A model generated the notes under the pieces. The model was not told the origin of the DNA, made no database searches, and was given only the letters and a program-made list of their open reading frames with translations. The position numbers were made by a program, and so were the translations under genes. A stretch of DNA of 64,000 nt from Dryocosmus kuriphilus (lineage: Eukaryota > Arthropoda > Insecta > Hymenoptera > Cynipidae), in assembly GCA_038277395.1 (NCBI GenBank), contig CM076193.1:91837583-91901582 (forward strand), in the 5' to 3' direction. The first letter of the stretch is position 1. Every line of letters starts with the position of its first letter. Shown one piece after another: positions 45,853 to 55,975 of the stretch.

Positions 45853-46500
45853 TTGTCTGAGAACAAAACCACCGATGTTGCCGCTGCTAGTAGTATCTCG
45901 TCCATGGGATTATCTACCGTCGTAGAAGAAAAAGCAAGTAACCGGTTTGCTGTTAAGCGTCAATTACCTGAGTTCCCCGCTTAAGAGACTGTTCGACAGC
46001 CTGCTAATCACCTATTATTGGCTTCACTATATACGCTGAATAACTCTTGCTCAAAACAACTCTACACAGGACTCGAACTACAGACTGATGGTAGCCTCGA
46101 ACCTGTCATAAAATTGGTTAATGCGAGGTCCAAGGGGATCTCTGTCGACTCGGTCACTTGTTCACGCTTCACAGATACAATTGACACTGTGTCAGCTTTC
46201 TTCGAGACGAGACACTTCTACCTGAGCCCTGTAGAGCTGGGGAAATTGAATATTATTTTTACCACATCCAATGACAACAAGGCCATCGTCTTCGATTTCC
46301 CTGATGGCAAAGAGGAAAGCACAGCAGGGGATAGTGAAAACAAACGGACCAAGGAGAATAGGCCAACAATAGTGTTACAGAAGACTACTTTTGACGGGTT
46401 GAAGCAAATTGCCGTCTGTGCTGATGAGCGTTTACGTGGAATAAAAAGTCAAGCTATGGATATCGAGAAGTGTTTAAAGTTTCTAATAATGGAAACTTGA
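45853..46500 (+). pseudogene. Gene A, right-arm copy, start lost and internal stop
   Basis: Same length (648 bp) as the intact copy at 36930-37577. The start codon is TTG (45853-45855), and TAA at 45982-45984 replaces a sense codon. The promoter is intact upstream. The remaining 160 codons stay open with few amino-acid changes, indicating recent decay. Confidence 0.85.
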
Positions 46501-47275
46501 AAGTATATTTTGGCTGAAAATATTAAATTAAATAACCCAGCGAAACGCTTATTCGACAGATTATTGCCGTTAAATCTGATTATTTTAAAGATTTAATCAG
46601 AGGACAATTACCGAAACCATTTGTTGATTCATAATTTCATTTAGTATTTTTAGAAATTACATGTATGTTTACTACCTACATTGCATCGAAAGAGAAATGT
46701 TTATTAACAGTGTAATTACATTTCTACGAATTTATAATAATAAATACTTTTTAAATCATCACTACACTCTTGTATTGTAAAACATGTAAGGATAAAAATA
46801 AATGTCTTTCCAAAGGATTGTAGCAAAAAATAAAAAATGTCGTTTTAATTTCTGACCCCTTCCCAACAATAATTTTAAGTAGTTTTATTTCATTTAAATA
46901 ATTTAGATATATGATATTTAAAAAAGTTCTTGAATTTTTTTTTTTTATAAATTATTTGTATATAAAACATGTCTTAGAATTAAAATGAGTATAATTTTAA
47001 TAAAACATTTCAACAATTTTACTAATATAGAATTATTTACATTTGAGATTTAAAAAATAATTAATCTTAATTCTAGATTATAAAAAACTAGATTAGAATT
47101 ACATAAATCACTCTAGTTATTTTTAACTCACACCAATTAAAGCCCCTACTCCAAATTTCCCATAACCCCCACCATAGATGCTCCCACCACTCCACATTAC
47201 CCCCCCCACGACAAATGTCCCAGAGTATTTACCCCCACCACAAATGTCCCAGATGGGCCCCCTTCTACTGTTATA

Positions 47276-48240
47276 CCATTTTTTTTGTTTAGCTGATGCG
47301 GAATGTTGCTCGTATCTGTGCATGAGTGTGATTCATGTGCATTATGTGGTACAATACAAGCGCATCATGCAGTTTGGCGTCTTCGTAGTGTGCTGGTTCT
47401 TTTTCGATTATTAGCAAACATTCAGGCGCCTCATACATATTAGCGTCCTTGTATGTTTTTTCGTAACTTTACTTTAGCGGTTAGATCCCAGTTCTTAAAC
47501 CATAGAGGGAATAAACTATTGGGTAATTGTTAATTAAATGAAAATTAAAATTTAAGAAAGTTAAATTTGCGTCTAATAATAAAATTAACAAATTTTAGTT
47601 CGCATTGTAAGTAGTTTAAATAAAATTATTTTCGATTTTTATCCTATAATCGCAATGCTGCGTGGCCGTACAAAAAACTTGTGGGACAAACTTTAAAGTG
47701 ATTTTTCAAATCCTTAGCTATAAAATATTGAACCCTCTTCTTGATTATTATCTTCTTCAACTCAGTATAAGTGATATTTGTAAATGCAAAATATTAAAAG
47801 AATGTTTTAAATATCAGTTAGCAAGTTTTCGTTTTAAGTTTGTAGTTTGTGACAGCGTTACCACAGATTGTTGTTACTTTTTTACTTATAACTTTCAAAC
47901 GATTTATTCTAAAATTTTTAAGCTTTACTGCATTGTTCTTTGTATAAGTACTTTATTGAGATATTTTTAAAAAAATTTATTAATGAAAGATAATGTGGAA
48001 AGTGGTTGGGATTAAAATGGTCAACTTTTTGGCAATCACCCGTAACTATTTCATCACTTTAGATCACGTAGTAAAATTTTCTGAATGTCGATTGAATTGT
48101 ACAATGTAGATCTAGAAACACAATGCAATGTAATGAATCAAAAATTGACATTATTACGGATTAATAAAATGCAAAAAGGTGTTAGCGTACATTTTGATGC
48201 ATTTAATTTTTAAAGAATTTAATTGAATTTATTTTTTCAG
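47276..48240. other. AT-rich end of the WDR92 intron
   Basis: No element or gene is recognised. It ends in the polypyrimidine tract and acceptor ATTTTTTCAG of the last WDR92 exon. Confidence 0.5.
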
Positions 48241-48449
48241 CAATTATCCAAATAAAAGGAGAGAAACGGGTCCAGGGGAGATGGACCATGGAGTTCCTGG
48301 CACAGTAACCTGCTTACAGAATTCCACTTTATCTTCGCAGCCTTTTAGCGCCTTTGATTGGAGTCCAGATAAAACAGGGATTAGCTGTTTGCACTTCCTT
48401 TGATCAATGTGTCCGAGTATTGATCACAACAAAGTTGAATCTCTACTGA
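48241..48449 (+). CDS. WDR92: WDR92 (Monad/DNAAF10) terminal exon, 1-base frameshift
   Basis: The first base completes the Tyr codon begun at 4775-4776. The frame then reads NYPNKRRETGPGEMDHGVPG and FSAFDWSPDK, the final WD40 repeat of WDR92. After AAAA at 48371-48374 the frame is off by one: continuing unshifted gives a stop at 48401. Reading one base fewer gives QGLAVCTSFDQCVRVLITTK followed by LNLY and a stop at 48447-48449, the expected C-terminus (family ends ..RVLIVTKLN..). The conserved remainder argues for an assembly or read error in a homopolymer, or a very recent mutation. The protein normally ends here. Confidence 0.88.
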
Positions 48450-49639
48450 TAAATCAACTGTGTATAAGTATATGAAAGTGAGAGAGAAACCAGAGAGAAA
48501 CCATTTCTCCGGCCATTATCATTTTATTTGTAAGCTTAATTATGTAAGCTGAAGACATTTTTCTGCAGAAATATGTATAGAAAGAATCGCTACTTAGAAA
48601 AAGGGACAAGATGAGTTACGGAATAATGGTCTTTTTTCAAAATGCCGATTTATTTTAATTTCGCGTCATTATATAATTTAATAGTATATTAGGCTTCTAA
48701 TAAGAGAACTAGATTCTTTTTGTGGAGCGCGACGCATTCTGAAAAAGCGCGCGAGACAAAAAATGCCTGACGCTTGTGAAGCATACGATGTCTTCTGTAA
48801 CAAAAGCATGATTATTGAAGCATATAATTAAAGGAGGAAGGATAAGCAGATGGAAGAAAATATAAACATTAAATATTTAACAAATATTTCAAGTAAGATT
48901 TTTATTGCTTGTACTAAAGTACATGGACAAAATTCAATATTTCCATATTTATATAATTTATCTTATTTTAGTGTAATTAATCGTTACATTTCAATTGTCC
49001 AGATATTTATATAATGTAACTTATTTAGCGTAGGAAAAAATGTTCTACAGTTGATGATTTACTATAGCTAATCTTAATTAACAGGAAAAATGTCAAAAAA
49101 TAGTAATTATTTTCATTAGTATAATATGTCGGCAAGCATACTAGATTGTCTGATGAAGTTTCATTGAAATATTATAATTAATTATTGTGTGAAAGGGAAA
49201 AAGTTAATTCTTTACCTGGGAAAAAAGTTTCGCCTCTTTTCTATTCATACTTTTTATCAAAATGAAACATTTCTGTGGCATGTTTATAAATTAGATTGAA
49301 GTTTAGTTAAAAATTTATATTGATACAGCGTGTCCTTTTTTATTATTTATAAATATTTGAGGGCACAACGGGTAACACTGTGAAGTAGTAGACGAAGTCT
49401 CTGTAGCGGACGAAGAGTCATATTTCTGTCTGGTGGTTAGGGAAGCTAGCGTGTTCGAAAGCACCTAATTATGTTTATTAAGTAATTCTATCGACTCTGA
49501 GAGATATAATTAGAAACTTGGAATATTAAAATAATTAGGTAAGCAGGTATGTTGAAAAATTATATTACTGTTTATATAAAGATACAAGTTGTTAATACTA
49601 TACAAATTCAATACATTTTTTGTTTATTTATATTATTAT
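48450..49639. other. 3' flank of WDR92 (probable 3' UTR, then intergenic)
   Basis: A/T-rich with no further gene. A stretch near 49380-49480 has a weak tRNA-like look but no proper A-box and is not called. Confidence 0.4.
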
Positions 49640-50061
49640 ATCATTAAGCCGTTTCCCTTTCGGGGTAAGCGTAAACTTTCTCGGTTCTAGCCTCATTACA
49701 TTACCAGGGATTAGGAAATTTGTATAATTGTGGAAGGAAAGGAGTACGTATTGGAAGTTGTAGATTATAGATAGATCCAGAAGTCGCATGCTGCTCATTA
49801 AAATAACACACTAGTCCCACAACACCGCTCCGACCCGGGTCGCTGATCGATCTCTCTAGCAGTCTCCCCTGATGGATAGCTTCGCACAGACATGTGGATC
49901 CATACCCTAGATCCAATCCATATTCACTAGGCAAACCCCTCTACCAGGGCCCATGAGTATATAAATCATTCGTTTCAGGCAATCGTCACACATTTCTTAA
50001 AGACGATTTTTCGCCATACATCTCTCTCCTGTCATACAACTTTTGCTTCCTTTATATCCAT

Positions 50062-52440
50062 TCAAGCTCTTGTATTCCTATGGCTCTTTATATCTTTTCG
50101 CTTGAGAATCTCATGTACATATTCCCACCATCCTGTCCTCGGTCTACCTCTCGGCGCGTGACCGTTCACTTCTCCGAGATATACTTGCTTCGTTAAACGT
50201 TCTTCATCCATTCTCCAACACGACCAAACCATCTCAACAAATTTCTTTAACTCTTGTCCATCAGAGTTTCTTCTACGCCACATTCTTTCAGAATCCAGTC
50301 GTTACTGAATTTATCTATTAGTGATGTGTTCGTTTTTTAGACCATTTTTAAGATATTGGTAGAGGTTTGTGGCATTAGGTCTTGAAATTTACATTTTTTA
50401 TATAATAAAGGAATCTTTATTAAGAATACATCAATGCATTTCGTCACGTTTCGTGACCTCTTTAGGACTGCAAAAATTATATAAACTCATAATATTGATC
50501 GTCGGAGAGATTTATAAAAAAGTTTATTTACAAAAGTATATTTTAAATGTATTATAAACTTACCAATAGATGTAATTCATAAGAGAAATATTCTTGAAGA
50601 AAACATGAAAAATCGCTTTGTTATAGAGTGCATTTCTAGGTTAAGTTACGCTTGAAAAGATTGTAAATTGGTTTTATTATTAAAATTTATATGTGTTGTT
50701 ATTGAATTAACTTACACTTATGCTCAAAACATTTAAGTTAATGAATTTTATTTCCATTTTTAGGAAAAATTTTTTAAGAAACTGAAAAATTTAGATAATA
50801 GGAGGGACCACATGTTTGTGGTCTGCTCCAGAAAATTGAAGGTTAAGCACTGGCTATAAAGTGACTAATTTAAATCATGAAAAGATTCAATGACATCATG
50901 GTAGATACAAGACAGGTTTTCAGTATCAGATCTAAAGTTAACGGAATATTCATTTTTTATAATATTAACCATTTCCAATATATTTCTCTTATGAAAATTA
51001 TTTTCTAAACTTAAAATTTTTACATTTTTTGAATCGTAGTTAAATTTGTGATTAAACGTAGAGGTATGTTTACATAATGCTGTATTGATTTTTGATTGTT
51101 TTACCGCAAATGTTCCGCAGGAAACGTATTCCAACCGCGTTCACTTTACTTCTATCCTTTTCTTGGCATGTCCAAGTCTCACTACCATACGGGGCAGTAG
51201 GTGCAAGTACAGAATTATATATTGCAATTTTGGCTTTACTTGTCACATTTTTACTTCCCTTAATGGCTCCTACACTGCCTATAACTTTACTACCTTCGTT
51301 TATACATCTGGAAATTTCTCTATCTACCTTTCCATCAATAGTAAACAAGCTTCCAAGATACACCAAATGATCAACTTGTTCAATTCCCCACAGTTTAGAG
51401 AAATATTTCATACTGCTTTCTCATCGCTTCTTTCGAACACGATAATTTTTGTTTTATTTACATTAATCTTTAAACCCATACTCTTCGCGCTATCATTCAG
51501 TCTGCTCAACATTCTCTGCAAATTTTTCGCAGATTCTGCCATAAGTGCTTCGTCGTCTGCAAAAGTCAAACTGCATACTTTAAATGTTCCGAGAACAACA
51601 CCTTCTTCGGCTAATGGCACCATTCGTAGACATTTATCCATATATATATATATATTAAATAACCACGACCACATGACGCAACCTTGCCTGACTCCCTGCC
51701 TGATATCAAACCAATCACTCAGTTGTCCATTTACCCTTACGCTCGCTCTACTCTTTTCATATATTGCTTTATTTGATTAAAGAAGCCAACCATCGACTCC
51801 ATACTCTTTGAGAACCTCCCAAAGTTTAACTCTATCAACCTTGTCGAAAGCTTTCTCCAGGTCAATGAACGTGCAGAAAACTGTTTTGTTTACTCTCAAA
51901 CTTTTTTCTGTAATCTGCCGGAAGCTAAATATTTGATCTGCACATGATCTCACTGGCATAAATCCGCATTGTACCTCCCATATCTTGTCTTTCGTTATTT
52001 CCATGACTTTGCGAATAAGTATTTTGCTAAATACTTTGCCTGGGGTACTAAGTAAGCTGATAGCTCTATAGTTAGAGCAGTTACCCTTATCCCCTTTTCT
52101 CTTGTAAATTGAAACAATGATCGCCTTTCTCTAATCATTTGGAACTTCTCCATTCACAGCACAAATGTTCATCAATTCGTTCAACCACAAAAACAGAAAT
52201 TCTTCGCCTTTTTTAAGCATTTTAGACGTAATTCCATCTACACCAGCAGCCTTACCATTCTTCAGATTTTTAATTACCGCCTTAATGCTGAAGATTTAAT
52301 TCCTACTTCGTCACATTTAGAGGAATTTTCTAATGTACCTTCTTCTTTATCGCAGTTGTTACGTTCTATAGCTTCACCTCCATACAGTTTCTCGAAAAAA
52401 GCTTTCACACATTCCTTCACTTTGTCTGTATCCTATGTTA
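50062..52440 (-). pseudogene. LINE reverse transcriptase, frameshifted and interrupted
   Basis: Recognisable blocks in order: KNGKAAGVDGITSKMLK (~52.25 kb), CGFMPVRSCADQIFSFRQ and FIDLEKAFDKVDRVKLW (51777-52004), QGVRQGCVM (~51.7 kb), LTFADDEALMAES with the catalytic FADD (51408-51674), DHLVYLGS and YGSETW (51070-51411). After an ~750-bp insertion it resumes at ~50330 with ILKECGVEETLMDK and ends with RMDEERLTKQVYLGEV and RGRPRTGWWEYV at about 50080. An (AT)n expansion occurs at ~51640-51657. Multiple frameshifts and stops make it inactive. Confidence 0.8.
50335..51100 (-). mobile_element. Penelope-like element fragment (GIY-YIG C-terminus) nested in the LINE
   Basis: The LINE RT breaks between its ...CGKTIKNQ block (~51.08 kb) and SLIDKFSNDWILKECG (~50.33 kb). 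The intervening ~750 bp contain a minus-strand frame (ends 50865) with KINTALCKHTSTFNHKFNYD and VKILSLENNFHKRNILEMVN. This pattern (conserved His, then KIL..E.N..KR..LE) resembles the C-terminal part of the GIY-YIG endonuclease of Penelope-like elements. The rest is a 3' UTR. It is 5'-truncated. The exact junctions and target duplication are unresolved. Confidence 0.55.
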
Positions 52441-52470
52441 CGAGCGGATCGAGGTCACCTATAAATTAAT

Positions 52471-53699
52471 TTTAATCTTAACATAATATAAAATAATATT
52501 TCATACCGCATGAAACTATTTTCTTAGAGAAGCTACAAGAAGGCACCTCAGTCACGCTCGTAACCTGAGAGGTTGTGATAAGGCTGCTAACGCAGCACTC
52601 TCAAACTCGAAGGCCGCGACTCCATGAGCTGGCATCGAGTATGAAGGAGAAATTATGTTAAAGAATTTTTATGATTTCAGCGCAAGCATTTCAAATCAAA
52701 TTCAAAGGGGCCCCATTGAATCCGATTATCAAATTTATTATAAAAACGTATGTGAATGTATGCCTGCATGGAATTTAAACGAATGTGTAGGCCTAGATTA
52801 AGGACGGAAAATGTAATTAATACATAAGAAAAATAAGGGGTAGCATTAGAAGGGAAAAATAATTTTAAAGTATCAGTCCTAAAGAAATCCAAAAAGGAGA
52901 GAAGAAGAAGCATGTAAGAAGTAAAAAAGAGTGAAGGTGGTATCACACTCGCTACACTAAACGACCTCACGCACACACACGCGCGGGGTATTGGTCCTAT
53001 ATCTCTCTCTCCAACGCTTCAGATATCGCCATCCCTTTCTCGCGCATTATCACGCTGTTCGCCATAGCAGCCACGACGACCGTGGGCCTCTACGGTTCAC
53101 ACCTAATGTTCTCTCCCCTCTTCCTCTCTCCATATTATCCTCCCATAAGTCCGTCTCTTTCTTTTATGCATACTGCCCCCGAAGCCGATTTACAGTTAAA
53201 CGCACGTGGTAACGTCAAAACGACACCATGTGCTCATACAGCGAAAATGATAATGCCAATATGCTTCCTTCCCCACATTTAGATAAAGGTTGGAAATAAT
53301 AAATACATAATTCTAGGTTGAAAATTCCAACCTGCATCAATTCTGATGAAAACTGAGATTTAAAAATACTTTCCCTAGAAATAAAAAGACACTAAAGTAC
53401 CTTATTTCGGTAAGGTGCTGACGAGGTTCCTGACTCGCGGGTGTAAAGTCCATGGAAGGAAGTTAAGCTATATGGCTAGTCGAAAATTGCAAACGTTGCT
53501 TTGATTCTCACGGCATATCTCTACTTTCCTAATTAAAATTCCGCAATCCTGCAAATATCCCTACCCGGATCACCCTAACTGTGAACTGTCGAGGTGCATC
53601 GGACAATAGTCAGTAACTTGGGCAACCTAGCACCAGCCGGAACTACCCAGACTTTTGCCCTTCCGCGTCGGGATTAAAATAAATCAAGTTGCCCGTCGC
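52471..53699. other. Unrecognised sequence between LINE and LTR elements
   Basis: It includes a C/T-rich patch near 52970-53200 with CTCTCTCTC and CACACACAC runs. ORFs here look spurious. No element boundary was identified. Confidence 0.3.
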
Positions 53700-53704
53700 A
53701 GGGA

Positions 53705-53925
53705 AACCTAGCCCATAAGATGCGCACCTTCTTCTCGGTTCAACGAAAATTTAAATATTATCAGTGCTAGAAAGAAGACAAACCGCCGGGATCGATGGAT
53801 TAACCTAATAAATCTAGCCCATAAGCCGCGCACCTTCTTCTCGGGTCAACGAAAATTCAAATATTATCGGTACTAGAAAGAAGGCAAACAGTCGGGATCG
53901 ATGGATTAACCGGGAGAATTAGAAT
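53705..53925 (+). repeat. ~106-bp tandem duplication
   Basis: Two consecutive units share CTAGCCCATAAG, GCGCACCTTCTTCTCGG, TCAACGAAAAT, AATATTATC and GGGATCGATGGATTAACC, with about 10% differences. Confidence 0.85.
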
Positions 53926-54128
53926 TTTTTCTGTAATTCGGACGGAAACCCCTAAATTGAAGCTCCGTCCGACGGGAGACAGGTCCGTAACGGGAGTGTC
54001 GTTGTTCGCCGCGTCTTATCCGGCCTGTAAAAGAACAAAATTTGAGATTAGTCTAGAAAGAATCCCTCTTTGCGAATCTCAAAACGAAAAGAAGTGATTT
54101 TTTTCGTAACGACTATAATTCCCTTTCA

Positions 54129-54157
54129 TGAGAAATAGATATATTATCTATTTCTCG
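54129..54157. repeat. Perfect 11-bp-arm hairpin
   Basis: GAGAAATAGAT and ATCTATTTCTC surround a short ATATT loop. It lies within the multi-repeat region upstream of the second Gypsy gag. Confidence 0.7.
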
Positions 54158-54907
54158 TAAAAGCGAATTTGGAAAGGTGACAGGTATTTGCGCGTGATTT
54201 GTGTAAGAGCGTGAGCAAAAGGAAAAAGGACTAGAGCTAATTATCAATAGATAATTGACGAAAAATTTTTTTAAAATCTTGCCCGCTAGAGACGGGAAAA
54301 TCAGAGAAGGGCACGTTCGTTCTTCTTCCTATCGTTTTTTTTCTTCTCTCCAGCTGTAGACCTAAGGCATCAACGGTAAGCAAGGTATCGTTCCAATACT
54401 TCTTTGCCCATTGTTAGTTTTAAGGATTAAGATTTGTAAAGGGCACAGTTTTATGAATTTTGACAAAATATAAAACTTAAATGAGACAAAACACATAGCA
54501 TACTTTTTGGCTTCACCAGTTCCGTTGTCTTTTTCTTTGTAAGATTTACAGGGACAACAACTTTCAGTGTGAGAGTAGGGATAAGGACCCACAAAAATAA
54601 TTACAGGAAAGGCGAGCCTCTCTCGCCCTTCCTTAAGTTTAGGGGAAGCCTCCCCCTTGCGTACGATAACCTAACAGAATTTTCTCTTTCATAAATGTCG
54701 GAAGATTAGGAAGCTTTTTCTCTCAGACAAAATGATAAGGATATTAAATTTAATTAATCGTACGTGACAAACTGATGATAGCAGCGGTGTGGTCTACCCT
54801 TGCTGTTGCCCCCACACAGCTACGCTACTACTTACTTGTAACAAGTCAAATATTGCTAACTCTGCTACTAGCCAGATACAAAGTAATCAAGTAAGAGTTT
54901 TGAATAA

Positions 54908-55975
54908 GGAGTACTTCCAAATTAAACAAAAACCCGGGCATTAACTTGCCAGGGGACCTCACCGTAATTGGCTTGGGATTTTTAATTTGGCAATATTTCC
55001 ACTTTTTGTGAAAATATTGGAAGTCATTTCAAGGGCTTCCTTCGATTACCTACTGGTAACTCTGTTACCGTTCAGACACTATAAATACCATACATACAAT
55101 GACTGAAAATTCAAAAGATTTTATTTTTCTCTTCTTCGTTCTAATCTAACCTTATGAATTTCATGCATCACTGACACATTCTCAATTATGGTAGTAATGC
55201 CCCAATACGAATAATCAAGTGAACTTCTGAAAATTGAGTACTTCCGGATTAAACCAAAAACCCGGGCATTAACTTGCCAGGGGACTTCGCCGTAATTGGC
55301 TCGGGATTTTTAATCTGGCAATATTTTCACTTTAGCGGAAATACTGGAACTCATTTCAGGGGTCCTCTTTCAAACTATTTTCTTAATTGTGAATGTGTCC
55401 TTCAAGTTTACGCTGAGTAATAATCCTTGAACCGTGTACTCACGTCTTAATTGACTAAGAGTACCACCAAATCAAAGCAAAAACCCAGGTATTAAATTGC
55501 CGGGGGACCTCGCCGTAATTGGCTTAGTATTTTTGATTTGGCCACATTTCGCTATTTAGCGAGATATTGGTCCTTGGTTCAAGAACTATTATTGTACGGA
55601 CTACCATCAATCATAATTATGGCAGTAATGTTTCAATACTATATAATCAGGTAAGCTTTTCGAATATTGAGTGCTTCTAAATTAAAGCAAAAACCCGGGC
55701 ATTAAATAGCCAGGGGACCTCGCCGTAATTGTCTCGGTATTTTTAATTTGGTAATTTCTCCACCCTTAGTAGAATTATTGGAACTTAATCCGAAGGCTTC
55801 CCTTGATTATTTTCTCCATAATTAATAATGTTTTTCAAGTCTGTGTCTAGAACTAAAGCTTGAATCTCGTACTCACGCCTTAATTGGCTAGAGTACCACC
55901 AAATTAAAGCAAAAACCTGGGCATTAAATTGCCAGGGGACCTTGCCATAATTGGCTCGGTATTTTTAATTTGGTT
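54908..55975 (+). repeat. Five iterated hairpin repeats (~75-bp cores every 210-330 bp)
   Basis: Cores occur near 54915, 55250, 55468, 55676 and 55898. Each has a left arm CCAAATTAAA, then CAAAAACCCGGGCATTAA, TTGCCAGGGGACCT, GCCGTAATTGGC, and a right arm TTTTTAATTTGG that pairs with the left. Arm substitutions are compensated: copy 3 has AAATCAAA with TTTGATTT, and copy 2 changes one arm position with its partner (the other change gives a G-T pair). The spacers between cores are also partly repeated. The array lies upstream of a Gypsy gag and could be part of that element's LTR or leader. Its function is unknown. Confidence 0.8.

Larger units (their letters stand above)
36198..47269. mobile_element. 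11.07-kb Polinton/Maverick-like element with ~4.4-kb TIRs
   Basis: The element is bounded by direct repeats GTTATA at 36192-36197 and 47270-47275. It begins AGTAGAAGGGGGCCCATCTG and ends with the complement. The two arms are inverted copies for about 4.4 kb. AG...CT termini, a 6-bp target duplication and long terminal inverted repeats together are the Polinton/Maverick signature. I see none of the Polinton hallmark genes (protein-primed DNA polymerase B, retroviral-type integrase, packaging ATPase, adenovirus-type protease, capsid). It carries three small gene types duplicated in the arms and a degraded spliced gene in the centre. It could be a non-autonomous derivative or an unrelated lineage with similar termini. 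Confidence 0.75.
42801..47269. repeat. Right terminal inverted repeat (4.47 kb)
   Basis: The inner end is AACTTGTAAAAAATTACCTA at 42801 and the outer end is CCCCCTTCTACT at 47269. It mirrors the left arm in gene order. Confidence 0.85.
4777..48240 (+). other. WDR92: Giant WDR92 intron (43,464 bp) made of mobile elements
   Basis: The donor GTAAGA at 4777 and the acceptor ATTTTTTCAG ending 48240 join exons with matching phase (two bases plus one). Everything between is repeats and mobile elements on both strands, including an 11-kb Polinton-like element, a BEL/Pao remnant, a full-length LINE, a Gypsy element and a SINE. No intervening WDR92 coding exon was found. In the family the two peptide segments are adjacent in the protein, so none is expected. 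Confidence 0.8.
49640..52470 (-). mobile_element. 5'-truncated LINE (RT only), clade unresolved
   Basis: The minus-strand RT remnant runs from about 52.47 kb to 50.05 kb, with a short 3' UTR ending in an A/T-rich tail (AATATAAATAAACAAAAAA) near 49620-49650. The endonuclease is missing, so the copy is 5'-truncated. The RT style (KGD..C.NYR, FIDLEKAFDKVDR, YGSETW, RGRPRTGWWEYV) resembles RTE-type and related LINEs, but I cannot fix the clade. A Penelope-like fragment interrupts it. Confidence 0.75.

Noticed and set aside
36198..47269. The giant inverted repeat as an assembly palindrome
   Set aside because: The arms differ by many substitutions and indels, have separate inactivating mutations, enclose a unique centre and are flanked by a 6-bp duplication, so they are genuine diverged copies.
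49380..49480. Possible second tRNA-derived SINE or tRNA gene
   Set aside because: A GTGTTCGAAAGC stretch resembles a B-box, but no properly spaced A-box, cloverleaf or target duplication is present.
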